Below are positions 7,134 to 17,943 of a DNA stretch of 64,000 nucleotides, in pieces. The notes under the pieces were generated by a model. It ran no database searches and was not told where the DNA came from. It saw nothing but the letters and a program-made list of their open reading frames with translations. Origin of the DNA: Ferrovum myxofaciens (lineage in GTDB: Bacteria; Pseudomonadota; Gammaproteobacteria; Burkholderiales; Ferrovaceae); contig NZ_JPOQ01000074.1 in assembly GCF_000735045.1 (NCBI RefSeq), positions 1-64,000 on the forward strand. The letters run 5' to 3'. The translations under genes and the position numbers were made by a program. The stretch's first letter is position 1. Every line of letters starts with the position of its first letter.

Positions 7134-8644
7134 TCCTCCCTAAAGAAACTGTGCAAACAACGGGCCTGGACGGGAAGAATTTCGCCAGGCCCGAACCTAT
7201 TTGGGTTGAGGGAATGCGTTGCCTGGACCTCTGTTCGGACAGTCGGCAGGTCCGCTCCGGAGGGACTTTTGTGGCGTATCCCGGAGAAGTCCGGGACGGG
7301 CGACGTTACATTCCGGAGGCCCTTGCGCGCGGCGCAGCCAATGTGCTGTGGGAAAGCGACTGTTTTGAATGGGATGAGGGATGGTCTGTCCCCCATCGGT
7401 CTGTATCGGGACTGCGGGGCAGGATCAGCACTCTGGCAGGACAACAATGGGGACACCCTTCCCGAGCGCTGCGGGTCATCGGGGTGACGGGGACCAATGG
7501 AAAAACCACCTGTAGTCACTGGTTGGCGCAACTACTGGAATGGCAGGGATATTCCAGCGCGGTAATCGGCACCTTGGGAAATGGTTTTCCAGGAAAACTG
7601 ATGCCCACGACTCACACGACTCCCGACCCTATTCAGTTGCAAGAGTGGTTGGCACGAGTACGGGGCCAGGGTGCGCAACATTGCGTCATGGAAGTGTCGT
7701 CTCATGCGCTGGCGCAGGAGCGCGTGGCTGGAGTCACCTTCCGCGGAGCAATTTTTACCAATTTGACTCGGGATCATCTGGATTACCATGGGACGTTGGA
7801 GGCTTATGGGGAAGCCAAAGCACGCCTTTTTCGTGCATTTGATCTCAACTATGCCTTGCTCAACCTGGACGATCCGTTTGCGAAAATACTTTACGCGCAA
7901 GGGGGGGCTACGGACAGGGTGATCGGTTATACGCGCGGAACGGCACGAATAAATCTGGCGATCGAACAATTGGTGGCCAGTTCCGTCCATTGGACCCTTC
8001 AGGGAGTGAGTTTTGAACTTTCCAGTCCCTGGGGAAAAGCGCACATCGAGGCCCCCATTCTTGGGGACTATAACCTGTCCAATTTGCTCGCCGTATTGGG
8101 CGCGGCCTTGCTGGAAGGGATTCCTCTGGCGGCTTTGGTAGAATCCACTCCGCATCTGGTGGCTCCAGCAGGACGCATGCAAGGTTTTGGGGGGGGGGAT
8201 CATCCGTGGGTGGTGGTGGATTATGCCCATACTCCCGACGCGCTGAGTCAAACACTGGAAACCTTGCGCAGTCGAGTGGCGCGGGGTGGAAAGTTATGGG
8301 TGGTATTCGGTTGCGGGGGTGAACGGGATGAGGGTAAACGACCGTTGATGGGACGGGTGGCAGAACAGGGGGCAGAACGTGTGGTTCTGACCAGCGACAA
8401 TCCGCGCGATGAAGATCCCCGGCACATTCTTCAGCAGATCAAAAAAGGGATGGAGGCTCCTGCTTTTCTCATTGAGGAAGACCGGGCCAAAGCCATTCAG
8501 AGTACGTTGAGCGCAGCCCGTTCGGGGGATGTCGTGTTGATCGCGGGGAAGGGGCATGAAACGGTACAGATTTTGGCACAGGGCGAAGCGAAGCCCTTCA
8601 GTGATGTGGAAATCGTACAGGCATGGCTTGGAGATCATTCATGA
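7130..8644 (+). CDS. murE: UDP-MurNAc-L-Ala-D-Glu:meso-DAP ligase MurE
   Basis: MurE adds the third stem-peptide residue to the UDP-MurNAc dipeptide, with ATP. The 504-residue Mur ligase carries the ATP loop TGTNGKTT (120-127) and the motif DNPR at residues 423-426; the DNPR motif marks meso-diaminopimelate rather than lysine as substrate. That agrees with the complete dapC-dapD-dapE set at 39058-42227 in this window. It overlaps ftsI and murF by four bases each. Confidence 0.96.
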   Translation: MILPKETVQTTGLDGKNFARPEPIWVEGMRCLDLCSDSRQVRSGGTFVAYPGEVRDGRRYIPEALARGAANVLWESDCFEWDEGWSVPHRSVSGLRGRISTLAGQQWGHPSRALRVIGVTGTNGKTTCSHWLAQLLEWQGYSSAVIGTLGNGFPGKLMPTTHTTPDPIQLQEWLARVRGQGAQHCVMEVSSHALAQERVAGVTFRGAIFTNLTRDHLDYHGTLEAYGEAKARLFRAFDLNYALLNLDDPFAKILYAQGGATDRVIGYTRGTARINLAIEQLVASSVHWTLQGVSFELSSPWGKAHIEAPILGDYNLSNLLAVLGAALLEGIPLAALVESTPHLVAPAGRMQGFGGGDHPWVVVDYAHTPDALSQTLETLRSRVARGGKLWVVFGCGGERDEGKRPLMGRVAEQGAERVVLTSDNPRDEDPRHILQQIKKGMEAPAFLIEEDRAKAIQSTLSAARSGDVVLIAGKGHETVQILAQGEAKPFSDVEIVQAWLGDHS

Positions 8645-9987
8645 ACTGGACGTGGCACGAAGTGGTTCATCTTCTGGGGGGGGTACCCAAGGGCAGTAAT
8701 CCGGAATTGTTGCGGATCACTACCGACAGTCGGGACTGTGGGCCAGGAGATCTGTTCATCGCCATCAAGGGTGAGTTTTTTGATGGGCACGATTTTTTGG
8801 GAGAAGTGAGAACTCGGGGTGTGGCTGGGGCCATTATCGAACGGGATGTGCCTGCAGTACAGGATTGGGACTGCTGCTGGCAGACGGATTCGACGCGCGT
8901 GGCATTGGCCCAACTGGCGCGTGCTCGGCGTCGCCAGGTTGATCCGCGTGTGGTGGCAGTGACAGGAAGTAACGGCAAAACCACCGTCAAGGAAATGGTG
9001 GCGGCCATTCTCCGTGCTTCTGACCCCGCTGGCGCACAGACAGTGTGGGCAACCCCGGGTAATTTCAATAATGACATCGGGTTGCCGTTGACTTTATTGG
9101 CCCTGCGTCCTGAACACCGCTGGGCCGTCATTGAAATGGGGATGAATCATGCCGGTGAAATAGCCCGGTTGACCCGGATCGCCGAACCGGAGGTGGCGGT
9201 GGTCACCAATATACAGCGTGCTCATCTGGGCCATTTGGGTTCATTGGCAGAGATCGCGCGGGCCAAGGGAGAAATATTTGAAGGGTTGGGTGTCACAGGA
9301 GTGGCCGTTCTTCCGGAAAACGGACCTTATGGCACAGTGCTGCGAAGTGCAGCGGCCCCCCACGAAATGTTGACCTTTGGCTTTGAAGAGAAGGCGAGCG
9401 TGCGCGGCGAATCTGAGCGTGGATTGCTGCACATTCGTGGGTCAGCGGAATCCGTGACGGTACGTTTGCAAGTTCCTGGGCGACATAACCAGGAAAATGC
9501 CTTGGCGGCCACGGCGGTTGCCTTGGCGCTGGGGGTGAACATGGGGGCTGTGCAGCGAGGTCTGGAAAATTTTGCCGGCATGCCGGGGCGGTTGCAAAGC
9601 CGTTTTTCTTCCTTGGGTGCCCTCATTCTGGATGATACCTATAATGCCAACCCGGATTCGGTGCAAGCAGCTTTGGAAGTTTTGGCCCAGCGTCCGGGAC
9701 GGCGGATTTTTGTGCTGGGGGATCTGGGTGAATTGGGCCCCGAGGGACCCGCGCTCCACGCCGAAGTAGGGCAATTGGCGCGTACTTTGGGGATCGATGA
9801 ATTCTATACCCTGGGGAATCTGGCGCGGGAAGCCAGTTTGGCCTTTGGCCCCTCGGCCCGGCACGAAACCGAAACCCGGCACCTGATCCAGGTGCTTCGT
9901 CCTCAGCTGAATGCGGACACAGTGGTATTGGTCAAGGGATCGCGTTTCATGGGCATGGAAGCGGTGGTGGAGGGATTGATTCAATGA
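8641..9987 (+). CDS. murF: UDP-MurNAc-tripeptide:D-Ala-D-Ala ligase MurF
   Basis: MurF completes the UDP-MurNAc-pentapeptide by adding D-Ala-D-Ala. I start it at ATG 8641, overlapping the murE stop (ATGA), giving 448 residues; the frame extends 18 bases further upstream but that is within murE. The N-terminal domain has the TTDSR motif (residues 27-31), the central domain has the ATP loop TGSNGKTT (108-115) and [10 protein letters not shown], and the C-terminal part has [10 protein letters not shown]. The D-Ala-D-Ala ligase gene that makes its substrate is not in this cluster. Confidence 0.96.
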   Translation: MNWTWHEVVHLLGGVPKGSNPELLRITTDSRDCGPGDLFIAIKGEFFDGHDFLGEVRTRGVAGAIIERDVPAVQDWDCCWQTDSTRVALAQLARARRRQVDPRVVAVTGSNGKTTVKEMVAAILRASDPAGAQTVWATPGNFNNDIGLPLTLLALRPEHRWAVIEMGMNHAGEIARLTRIAEPEVAVVTNIQRAHLGHLGSLAEIARAKGEIFEGLGVTGVAVLPENGPYGTVLRSAAAPHEMLTFGFEEKASVRGESERGLLHIRGSAESVTVRLQVPGRHNQENALAATAVALALGVNMGAVQRGLENFAGMPGRLQSRFSSLGALILDDTYNANPDSVQAALEVLAQRPGRRIFVLGDLGELGPEGPALHAEVGQLARTLGIDEFYTLGNLAREASLAFGPSARHETETRHLIQVLRPQLNADTVVLVKGSRFMGMEAVVEGLIQ

Positions 9988-10009
9988 ACATTTATCAGGA
10001 AAAGGACTC

Positions 10010-11095
10010 ATGTTATTGGCATTGACCCACTGGTTGGCAGCCGGCGTGAGAGGGTTTCACGTATTCGAGTACCTGACACTCAGGGCAGTGCTGGCGACAC
10101 TGACTTCCCTGGGGATATCCTTTCTGTTTGGACCCGCCATGATTCGTCAGTTGACGGCATACAAGATTGGACAGGCGGTGCGCAATGATGGGCCTCAGAC
10201 CCATCTGGTCAAAAGCGGCACGCCGACCATGGGCGGCGCTTTGATTCTGGTGGCGATCTCTGTGACGACGGTACTCTGGGCAGATTTGACCAATCGTTAC
10301 ATCTGGTTGGTATTATTGACTTTACTGGGCTATGGAGCCGTGGGTTGGGTGGATGATTACCGCAAGGTGGTTCATCGAAACCCCAAAGGACTGTCTGCCA
10401 AAACCAAGTATTTCTGGCAGTCCCTTATTGCAGTGGTGGTTTCGGTTGCCTTGCTGAAAATGGCGACCACGCCCGCAGAGACACAACTCATCGTGCCCTT
10501 TTTCAAGACGGTGGCTTTGCCTCTGGGTGGGGCGGGGTTCGTGATCCTGACGTATTTTGTCATTGTGGGTACCAGCAATGCGGTCAATCTGACCGATGGT
10601 CTGGATGGTTTGGCCATACTTCCCACCGCCATGATTTCAGGGGCTTTGGCTATATTTGCCTACGTGGCCGGGAACAAAGTGTTTGCGGGTTACTTGGGCT
10701 TTCCCAGTATTCCGGGGGCAGGCGAATTGGTGATCTTCTGTGCTGCGATGACGGGAGCGGGACTGGGTTTTCTCTGGTTCAACGCCTATCCGGCCGAGGT
10801 TTTCATGGGGGATGTGGGTGCTCTGGCCCTGGGAGGGGCCCTGGGGTTGGTGGCGGTGATCGTACGACAGGAAATCGTGTTGTTCGTGATGGGTGGTGTG
10901 TTCGTATTGGAAACTCTATCGGTGGTATTGCAGGTGGTATCCTTCAAATTGACGGGTACCCGTATTTTTCGTATGGCCCCCATCCATCATCATTTTGAAC
11001 TGAAAGGCTGGAAGGAAAACCAGGTGGTGGTGCGTTTTTGGATCATTACCACCGTATTGGTTCTGGCTGGCCTTTCTACCCTCAAGATTCGCTGA
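10010..11095 (+). CDS. mraY: Phospho-MurNAc-pentapeptide translocase MraY
   Basis: MraY moves phospho-MurNAc-pentapeptide from UDP onto undecaprenyl phosphate in the inner membrane, making lipid I. The 361-residue protein is largely hydrophobic, consistent with ten helices. It keeps the catalytic acidic pair DD at 115-116 (GWVDDYRK), the NLTDGLDG motif at 193-200 and the late HHHFE motif. A good ribosome site (AGGAAAAGGA) lies in the 22-base gap after murF. Confidence 0.96.
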   Translation: MLLALTHWLAAGVRGFHVFEYLTLRAVLATLTSLGISFLFGPAMIRQLTAYKIGQAVRNDGPQTHLVKSGTPTMGGALILVAISVTTVLWADLTNRYIWLVLLTLLGYGAVGWVDDYRKVVHRNPKGLSAKTKYFWQSLIAVVVSVALLKMATTPAETQLIVPFFKTVALPLGGAGFVILTYFVIVGTSNAVNLTDGLDGLAILPTAMISGALAIFAYVAGNKVFAGYLGFPSIPGAGELVIFCAAMTGAGLGFLWFNAYPAEVFMGDVGALALGGALGLVAVIVRQEIVLFVMGGVFVLETLSVVLQVVSFKLTGTRIFRMAPIHHHFELKGWKENQVVVRFWIITTVLVLAGLSTLKIR

Positions 11096-11097
11096 TC

Positions 11098-12495
11098 ATG
11101 ATGAAACCCTTTTACCCTTCTTTGATGCCTGCGGGACACCGGGTCCTGGTCCTGGGGTTGGGCGACACAGGTTGGGCCGCTGTGCGCTGGTTGGTACAGC
11201 AAGGATATGACGTACGCGTGGCGGATACGCGCATCCAGCCTCCCCATCGGCAGGTATTGGAAGAAACCTATCCGACCGTGGAGTTTATTGGCGGTCCCTG
11301 GCAGGACAGTTTGTTTCAGACGATGGATTGGGTGGTTATCAGCCCGGGAGTCGCGCTGGGTGATCCCCTGATTCATGGATGGCATGCGCGTGGGATGTCT
11401 TTTCTGGGTGATGTGGAGGTGGCCGCCCGGGTGTTGGCGCGACATCCCCAGCGCCCCAAAATTCTGGCGGTTACAGGGTCCAACGGGAAAAGTACGGTGG
11501 TCTCCTTGTTAGGCGATATGGCTCGAACCCAGGGCTTGCGTACCATCGTGGCAGGGAATATTGGCGTTCCCTTGCTGGAGGTCCTGATGACCTCGCCCTG
11601 GCCCGAAGTGTTGGTGCTGGAATTGTCCAGTTTCCAATTGGAAACCCTCGTTTCCCTGGCTCCGGACAGTGCCGTGGTCCTGAATGTAAGTGAGGATCAC
11701 ATGGATCGTTATCCGGACATGGCAACCTACGCTGCGATGAAAGCACGTATTTATCAGGGGTGTGAAAGCCCGCTGGGAAATCGTGAAGATCCCTGGGTGC
11801 AAGCCATGGTTTCAGCGGAGGCAATTACTTTTGGTCTGGATGCCCCCGTCAATACAGGGGATTGGGGGGTTATCCTGCAAAACGGGGAGCGCTGGCTGGT
11901 ACAGGGGAATCATCGGGTTCTGCGGCGTACCGAAGTGCCCCTGTGGGGGGAACATAATGTGGCCAATGTATTGGCGGCGTTGGCCATGGGGCAGGTCTTG
12001 GGCTGGGCGGTACCGGCCATGCTCACTGCCGTCAGGGAATTTCGGGGGTTGCCCCATCGAGTGGAATGGGTTGCCGAGGTGGCGGGGGTGCGTTTCTTTG
12101 ATGATTCGAAAGGCACCAATGTGGGGGCTACCGTGGCTGCCTTGAAGGGCGTGGATGCGCCAGTGGTATTGATTGCAGGCGGAGATGGCAAGGGCCAGGA
12201 TTTCTCTCCTCTCCGTCCGGCAGTGGCGACTCATGCCCGGGCGGTGGTTTTGATTGGACGGGATGGCATGAGGATTGATGAAGTGCTCGAAGGACTGGCC
12301 GTTCCTCGTATCTTTGCGGCAGATATGCAGGATGCCGTGCAGCGGGCCTTTGCCCTGGCACGGCCGGGAGAGAGCGTCTTGATGTCTCCGGCCTGTGCGA
12401 GTTTTGATATGTTTCGCAACTACCTCCATCGTGCGGAAGTTTTTTGTGCGGCAGTGCATGCTCTGGCTCAAAGCGGGGAGGAAAAACGGTTATGA
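11098..12495 (+). CDS. murD: UDP-MurNAc-L-Ala:D-Glu ligase MurD
   Basis: MurD adds D-glutamate to UDP-MurNAc-L-alanine. From ATG 11098 the protein has 465 residues: an N-terminal Rossmann-like UDP-binding domain (VLVLGLGDTGWAA), the central ATP loop TGSNGKST (126-133) and the C-terminal domain with DDSKGTN. The frame continues upstream into mraY, but the ATG two bases after the mraY stop is the natural start. The stop overlaps the ftsW start. Confidence 0.95.
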   Translation: MMKPFYPSLMPAGHRVLVLGLGDTGWAAVRWLVQQGYDVRVADTRIQPPHRQVLEETYPTVEFIGGPWQDSLFQTMDWVVISPGVALGDPLIHGWHARGMSFLGDVEVAARVLARHPQRPKILAVTGSNGKSTVVSLLGDMARTQGLRTIVAGNIGVPLLEVLMTSPWPEVLVLELSSFQLETLVSLAPDSAVVLNVSEDHMDRYPDMATYAAMKARIYQGCESPLGNREDPWVQAMVSAEAITFGLDAPVNTGDWGVILQNGERWLVQGNHRVLRRTEVPLWGEHNVANVLAALAMGQVLGWAVPAMLTAVREFRGLPHRVEWVAEVAGVRFFDDSKGTNVGATVAALKGVDAPVVLIAGGDGKGQDFSPLRPAVATHARAVVLIGRDGMRIDEVLEGLAVPRIFAADMQDAVQRAFALARPGESVLMSPACASFDMFRNYLHRAEVFCAAVHALAQSGEEKRL

Positions 12496-13661
12496 AACGT
12501 TTTAATTTCCCCCTCGGGATCGCGGAACAGTCCGAGTTTGATCTGCCCCTCCTGTGGGCCATCATGACCTTGCTGGCATTCGGGTTGGTCATGGTGTATT
12601 CCGCCTCCATTGCCAGTGCGGAAGCCGATCGCCATCTGGGGTTTCGCTCCACATATTTTTTTGTTCGTCAGCTCTTCTATGTAGGCATCGCCCTTCTGGC
12701 GGGATGGGCTGCATTTCAGGTACCTCTGGAACGCTGGAAACAATATGCACTCCCGCTTTTCGGGGTGGGAGCACTGGGGTTGTTGCTCGTGCTGGTTCCT
12801 GGCGTAGGCAAGGAAGTCAATGGCAGTCGACGCTGGTTGTCCTTTCTGGGATTTAATGTTCAACCATCCGAATTCATGAAGTTTTTCGTACTTGTTTATG
12901 CGGCAGATTATACGGCTCGCAAGGCCGCAGTCATGCATGACCTCAAGAAAGTGTTTTTGCCCATGTTGATCGTGATGTTTCTGGTGGGGTTACTCCTGCT
13001 CAAGGAGCCCGATTTTGGAGCCTTCGTGGTGATGATCGGGATTGCTGGCGCGATACTCTTTCTGGGGGGGTTTGACGGAAAATGGTTTGTATTTCTCATG
13101 GTTCTTTTGGCCATTTCTTTTGCTTTACTGATCGTTCTCTCTCCTTATCGTTTCAATCGGCTGATCTGGTTTTGGAATCCCTGGGCAGATCCTTTTGGCA
13201 AGGGTTATCAGTTGACGCACGCGTTGATCGCCTTTGGGCACGGGGGGTTATGGGGGTTGGGGTTGGGCGCCAGTGTAGAAAAACAACTCTATCTGCCCGA
13301 GGCGCATACCGATTTCCTGATGGCAGTGATCGCTGAGGAACTGGGGTTTCTGGGGGTGCTGGTGACTTTGGGCTTGTTTTCTTTCCTGATCGCGCGGGCT
13401 TTTGTCATCGGCCGTCGTGCGGCTTCCATGGAACGTTATTTTGAAGCCTTGCTGGCGCAAGGTGTGGGGGTATGGTTTGCCCTGCAAAGTTTGGTCAATA
13501 TGGGCGTCAATATGGGGCTACTGCCCACCAAGGGTTTGACCTTGCCTCTGCTCAGTTATGGGGGCAGCGGAATCATGGCCAATGTGGTGACGCTGGCAGT
13601 GCTTTTACGCATCGACCATGAGACTCGTCAAAAAATGATGCGACGCGGAGGTTCGCGATGA
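12492..13661 (+). CDS. ftsW: Septal peptidoglycan glycosyltransferase FtsW
   Basis: FtsW is the SEDS-family polymerase that builds septal glycan strands together with FtsI. From ATG 12492, overlapping the murD stop, it has 389 residues, about ten hydrophobic helices, and typical SEDS segments: GLVMVYSAS early, GSRRW and QPSEFMK in the first third, and AHTDFLMAVIAEELGF plus LLSYGGSG near the end. It is followed with a four-base overlap by murG. Confidence 0.95.
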   Translation: MKRFNFPLGIAEQSEFDLPLLWAIMTLLAFGLVMVYSASIASAEADRHLGFRSTYFFVRQLFYVGIALLAGWAAFQVPLERWKQYALPLFGVGALGLLLVLVPGVGKEVNGSRRWLSFLGFNVQPSEFMKFFVLVYAADYTARKAAVMHDLKKVFLPMLIVMFLVGLLLLKEPDFGAFVVMIGIAGAILFLGGFDGKWFVFLMVLLAISFALLIVLSPYRFNRLIWFWNPWADPFGKGYQLTHALIAFGHGGLWGLGLGASVEKQLYLPEAHTDFLMAVIAEELGFLGVLVTLGLFSFLIARAFVIGRRAASMERYFEALLAQGVGVWFALQSLVNMGVNMGLLPTKGLTLPLLSYGGSGIMANVVTLAVLLRIDHETRQKMMRRGGSR

Positions 13662-14764
13662 GTCGTTGCGCCTTGATCATGGCGGGGGGTACCGGGGGTC
13701 ATGTTTTCCCAGCCCTGGCTCTGGCAGAACAGTTGCGGACCCAGGGGTGGCGCGTGGTCTGGCTTGGTACGGCACAGGGGATGGAAGTGCAGTGGGTCGG
13801 CGCATGCCACTTCCCCTTGGAAACCGTTGCGATGGGCGGGGTGCGGGGCAAGGGATGGGGACGACGCCTATGGACTCCTTTTATGGTGACGCGGGCTGTT
13901 TTGCAAAGCATGGGGGTTATCCTGCGTCAACGTCCCCATGTGGTGGTTGGATTCGGTGGCTATGTGGCCTTGCCGGGAGGGCTGGCGACAGTATTGCTGC
14001 GTCTGCCCCTGCTCATTCACGAACAGAATGCGGTGGCAGGTTTGACCAATCGCATCCTGGGGCGCTTGGCCCAAAAGGTTTTCGAAGGATTTCCCGGAGC
14101 CTTCCGGCAGCCATCGGCTCATCCTCTGACGCCTTGGTTGGGTTATCCCAAGGTTGTGGAAACAGTGGGCAACCCGGTGCGGCGCAGGATCATCGATTTA
14201 CCCGAACCCCGTCTGCGTTTTGCTTCACGCCAGGGTAATCTGCGGCTGCTGGTGCTGGGCGGCAGTCAGGGAGCCCAGGCCCTGAACCAGTGGATTCCCC
14301 GTGCACTGGCTTTGATTCCTCAGGCAGTACGTCCCATGGTGGTACATCAGGGCGGAGCGCACCATCAGGCCGAATTGGAAGCCAATTACCGGGAAATGGG
14401 TGTGCAGGGAGATTTGCGTCCCTTCATCGAGGATATGGCAGCGGCCTACGCCGAGTGTGATTTGGTGATTTGTCGGGCGGGTGCCCTGACCTTGGCCGAG
14501 TTGACAGCTGCCGGCGTGGGGAGCGTGTTAGTGCCCTATCCGGCGGCAGTGGATGATCATCAGACAGTCAATGCACGTTTTCTGGAAAGTGCAGGAGCTG
14601 CCCGTCTGTGGCCCCAAAGCCAATTGGAGAACGCTGACCTGGCACAGTGGTTACAGGGCCAGACCCGCCTCCTGTTGCTGGGCATGGCAGAGGCAGCTCG
14701 TTGCCTCTTTCAGGGAGCGGCGGTGGCGCGTTTGAGCCAGGCCTGTGAGGAGATGGCCGAATGA
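13658..14764 (+). CDS. murG: UDP-GlcNAc:lipid I GlcNAc transferase MurG
   Basis: MurG is a peripheral inner-membrane glycosyltransferase (GT28) that converts lipid I to lipid II. The 368-residue protein begins with the GGTGGH motif ([12 protein letters not shown], residues 8-19), has HEQNAVAG in the N-terminal domain, GGSQGA in the C-terminal domain and [11 protein letters not shown] near the sugar-binding site. Both ends overlap neighbours by four bases. Confidence 0.96.
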   Translation: MSRCALIMAGGTGGHVFPALALAEQLRTQGWRVVWLGTAQGMEVQWVGACHFPLETVAMGGVRGKGWGRRLWTPFMVTRAVLQSMGVILRQRPHVVVGFGGYVALPGGLATVLLRLPLLIHEQNAVAGLTNRILGRLAQKVFEGFPGAFRQPSAHPLTPWLGYPKVVETVGNPVRRRIIDLPEPRLRFASRQGNLRLLVLGGSQGAQALNQWIPRALALIPQAVRPMVVHQGGAHHQAELEANYREMGVQGDLRPFIEDMAAAYAECDLVICRAGALTLAELTAAGVGSVLVPYPAAVDDHQTVNARFLESAGAARLWPQSQLENADLAQWLQGQTRLLLLGMAEAARCLFQGAAVARLSQACEEMAE

Positions 14765-16173
14765 GGCACCGAATTCAACACGTGCATTTTGTAGGAATTG
14801 GTGGCGCAGGCATGAGTGGCATTGCCGAAGTATTGCTCAATCTGGGGTATGAAGTGACGGGGAGCGATGCCCTCCAGAACCCGGCCACTCGTCGCCTCGC
14901 CGGATTGGGCGCACGGGTATGGTTGGGACATGATGCGGGACACATCGAGGGGGCGGATGTGGTGGTTACTTCCACCGCCGTCCTGCCGGACAATCCGGAA
15001 TTGAAGGCGGCGCGGACGGCTCAGATTCCCGTGGTGCCGCGTGCGCTCATGCTTGCCGAACTGATGCGCTTGCGCAAAGGGATCGCAGTGGCCGGGACCC
15101 ATGGCAAAACCACCACCACCAGTCTGGTGGCCAGTGTGTTGTCCGAAGCAGGGCTGGATCCTACCTTTGTGATTGGAGGAAAGTTGAACAGTTCTGGTAC
15201 TCATGCGGCATTGGGAACCGGTGAGTTCATGGTGGTGGAAGCCGATGAATCCGATGGATCTTTTCTTCTGTTGCAACCGGTCATGGCGGTGGTTACCAAT
15301 ATTGATCAGGACCACATGGAAACCTATCACCATGATTTTGATCAGTTGCAGGCGGCCTTCCTGAAGTTCCTCGAACATTTGCCCTTTTATGGGTTGGCTG
15401 TGCTCTGTTTGGAGGATCCTGTGGTACGCGCTTTGGTGGGTCGGGTGGGTAGGCCGGTACGGACTTATGGATTTGGTGCGGAAGCCCAGATCCGAGCCGT
15501 GGATGTGCGCGCCGAGGCAGGAGGAATGCGTTTTGGAGTGGAACTGCGCCTGGCTCGGGACGGTACTCTGGAACGTCGTCTGGAGGTGACTCTGGCTTTG
15601 CCGGGGCGACACAATGTCCTGAATGCCCTGGCTGCCATTGCGGTGGCCATTGAAGTGAATGCGGCCTATCCGGCCATTGTGCGCGCCCTTGCTTCTTTCA
15701 AGGGGGTGGGGCGGCGTTTTCAACGCTATGGAGATCTGCCCCTACCGCAGGGAGGCATCATTACGCTGGTGGATGACTATGGGCATCATCCGGCAGAAAT
15801 GGCTGCTACTTTGGAAGCGGCACGGGGAGCCTTTCCGGGGCGACGTCTGGTATTGGCCTTCCAGCCTCACCGTTATACCCGTACCCGCGATCGCTTTGCA
15901 GAATTTGTGAAAGTGCTGGGGGAAGTCGAGCAGGTTGTTCTGGCTCCAGTTTATGGAGCGGGCGAAACGCCCATTCCGGGAATGGATTCTTCGGCTTTGG
16001 CACAGGCTCTGGCGCAGAAGGGCGTTGTGGTGGCCGCAGGGATGGACGTCATGGGGGATCGGGTGCTTGAGCAGGTATGTGCCGGAGATGTGGTGATTAC
16101 CATGGGAGCGGGAAATATCAGTCAACTCCCCGGACAGTTATGTGAACGACTGGGGGAAGGAATGCACACATGA
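14761..16173 (+). CDS. murC: UDP-MurNAc:L-alanine ligase MurC
   Basis: MurC adds the first stem-peptide residue, L-alanine, to UDP-MurNAc. The 470-residue protein has the N-terminal nucleotide fold [10 protein letters not shown] (11-20), the ATP loop GTHGKTTT (112-119), and a C-terminal domain with DDYGHHP and QPHRYTR. It overlaps murG and murB by four bases. Confidence 0.96.
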   Translation: MRHRIQHVHFVGIGGAGMSGIAEVLLNLGYEVTGSDALQNPATRRLAGLGARVWLGHDAGHIEGADVVVTSTAVLPDNPELKAARTAQIPVVPRALMLAELMRLRKGIAVAGTHGKTTTTSLVASVLSEAGLDPTFVIGGKLNSSGTHAALGTGEFMVVEADESDGSFLLLQPVMAVVTNIDQDHMETYHHDFDQLQAAFLKFLEHLPFYGLAVLCLEDPVVRALVGRVGRPVRTYGFGAEAQIRAVDVRAEAGGMRFGVELRLARDGTLERRLEVTLALPGRHNVLNALAAIAVAIEVNAAYPAIVRALASFKGVGRRFQRYGDLPLPQGGIITLVDDYGHHPAEMAATLEAARGAFPGRRLVLAFQPHRYTRTRDRFAEFVKVLGEVEQVVLAPVYGAGETPIPGMDSSALAQALAQKGVVVAAGMDVMGDRVLEQVCAGDVVITMGAGNISQLPGQLCERLGEGMHT

Positions 16174-17078
16174 TGCCGGCACATCAGGGGGATTCAGGTG
16201 AATTGCGGCGGAATGAACCCATGAGCCAACACGTCAGTTGGCGGGCCGGAGGGAGGGCCCGTCAATTCTATCGTCCCCGTCACCGGGAGGATTTTCTGGA
16301 ATTTTTGCATGCCCGACCAGCGCAGGAAACCCTGTTTTTGCTTGGGTTGGGCAGTAATCTGCTGGTGCGAGAAGGGGGAATCGATGCGACCGTGGTCCAA
16401 ATGCATGGTGCGTTGAAAGAAGTGAAGTGGGAAGAAGGGTGCCTGAGGATAGAAGCCGGTGTTCCTGCCCCCAAGGTGGCTCGTCTCGCGGCCCGCGCTG
16501 GTTGCTCGGGCGCGGAGTTTTTGGCGGGGATACCGGGCACCATGGGGGGGGTTTTGGCCATGAATGCAGGATGTTATGGGGCAGAGATCTGGAACTTCGT
16601 GTGTCAGGTGGAAACCGTGGATCGACTGGGTGTGCTGCGCTGGCGAACCCCCGGTGATTATGACATTGGTTATCGTTCCGTGCGTCTCCGGGAGGAATGC
16701 CGGTTAGGCCCGGAAGAATGGTTTTTGTCCGTGTTGCTGCATTTTCCGGAAGGGGATGCTGAAACGGCCAGGACACGCATCCGTTCTTTGCTGGCGCAGC
16801 GGGTGGCTGACCAACCCCTGGAGTTTCCCAATGCCGGCTCGGTATTCCGTAATCCGGCAGGGGGTTACGCAGCGCGTCTCATCGAAGGTTGTGGTCTCAA
16901 GGGAAAACGTATCGGAGGAGCTGAAGTATCCCTGAAACATGCCAATTTCATTGTCAACCGGGGGCAGGCTACGGCAACGGATATAGAAATACTGATTGCG
17001 GAGATTCAATCCCGGATTCTGGCGGAAAAGGGGGTATGCCTGCATCCGGAAGTGCGCATCGTGGGAGAAAGGGCATGA
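16170..17078 (+). CDS. murB: UDP-N-acetylenolpyruvoylglucosamine reductase MurB
   Basis: MurB is the FAD enzyme that reduces UDP-GlcNAc-enolpyruvate to UDP-MurNAc with NADPH. The 302-residue protein has the FAD-binding segments [13 protein letters not shown] and [18 protein letters not shown], the catalytic-serine region [10 protein letters not shown], and a late HANFIVN motif. The compact C-terminal part fits the type II (short) MurB. It follows murC with a four-base overlap; ftsQ comes next with no ddl between. Confidence 0.95.
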   Translation: MMPAHQGDSGELRRNEPMSQHVSWRAGGRARQFYRPRHREDFLEFLHARPAQETLFLLGLGSNLLVREGGIDATVVQMHGALKEVKWEEGCLRIEAGVPAPKVARLAARAGCSGAEFLAGIPGTMGGVLAMNAGCYGAEIWNFVCQVETVDRLGVLRWRTPGDYDIGYRSVRLREECRLGPEEWFLSVLLHFPEGDAETARTRIRSLLAQRVADQPLEFPNAGSVFRNPAGGYAARLIEGCGLKGKRIGGAEVSLKHANFIVNRGQATATDIEILIAEIQSRILAEKGVCLHPEVRIVGERA

Positions 17079-17100
17079 ATCAAAAAACGAGGAGATCGAG

Positions 17101-17940
17101 GTGGCCGTAAGCGGTATTTCCTGGGACAAGAACTCAGGGACAAAAAGGGAATTGAGAAACTCTGGTCGGCAAGGATCGTCCCAACGCCATTCCGCGCTGG
17201 AAACCCCGGGTTTTCTGGGGCGGGTACGGAGTTGGGTGGGCGCCCACTGGCGTGGGTGGGTGGCGGTGTGCCTCCTGCTGTTTTTTATTGCGGGGGTGAA
17301 AGTGGGCCTGCACTGGGTGATTCATCGTCCCTTTTTTCAGATTCAACACACGGTGATTCGTGGAAACCTGCATCAAGTCGACCCGGCGTTGGTTACCAAG
17401 GCCGCACAACGGGTTCAGGGGGATTTCTTTACGGTGGATCTGGGGGCGGCTGCGGCAGAATTGAAAACCATTCCCTGGGTACGGGTGGTTCATTTGCACA
17501 GGATCTGGCCCAATGCCCTGGAAGTACAGGTGGAGGAACAAATCCCTGCCGCTTATTGGGGGGATGAGGGACTGCTCAATATTTTCGGCGAGCCCTTTGT
17601 GGCGGACTATCTGGGGGAGTTGCCCCATCTTTCCGGACCGCGCGAGGCGGGTCCGGAAATGCTCCAGGCCCTGAATAGATTCAACCGCGATCTTGAACCC
17701 CTGGGACGGTCTGTGGCAGGCCTGGTGCTGAGCGAACGGGGCGCCTGGACCTTGACGCTGGATGACGGTTCCCATTGGTTGTTGGGACGTGAACCCGACG
17801 CAGCACGCTGGCAACGCTTTTTGAAGGCATGGCCTGAATTGCATCAAAATGGCGTGATCCCTGCAGGGGGCACTGTGGATTTGCGTTATGCCAATGGATT
17901 TACGGTGCGCGGTCCAAGACCCGTGTCAAAAGAGGACTGA
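17101..17940 (+). CDS. ftsQ: Cell division protein FtsQ
   Basis: FtsQ is a bitopic divisome scaffold linking early and late division proteins. I choose GTG 17101 because AGGAGA (17090-17095) sits five bases before it; the frame extends upstream to 16996 but that lies within murB. The 279-residue protein has a long basic cytoplasmic tail, a membrane helix near residues 53-75 (WRGWVAVCLLLFFIAGV), a POTRA domain starting at FFQIQHTVIRGN, and the FtsQ beta domain after it. An 11-codon reading frame begins on the ATG that overlaps the murB stop (17075). Confidence 0.92.
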   Translation: MAVSGISWDKNSGTKRELRNSGRQGSSQRHSALETPGFLGRVRSWVGAHWRGWVAVCLLLFFIAGVKVGLHWVIHRPFFQIQHTVIRGNLHQVDPALVTKAAQRVQGDFFTVDLGAAAAELKTIPWVRVVHLHRIWPNALEVQVEEQIPAAYWGDEGLLNIFGEPFVADYLGELPHLSGPREAGPEMLQALNRFNRDLEPLGRSVAGLVLSERGAWTLTLDDGSHWLLGREPDAARWQRFLKAWPELHQNGVIPAGGTVDLRYANGFTVRGPRPVSKED

Positions 17941-17943
17941 GAA

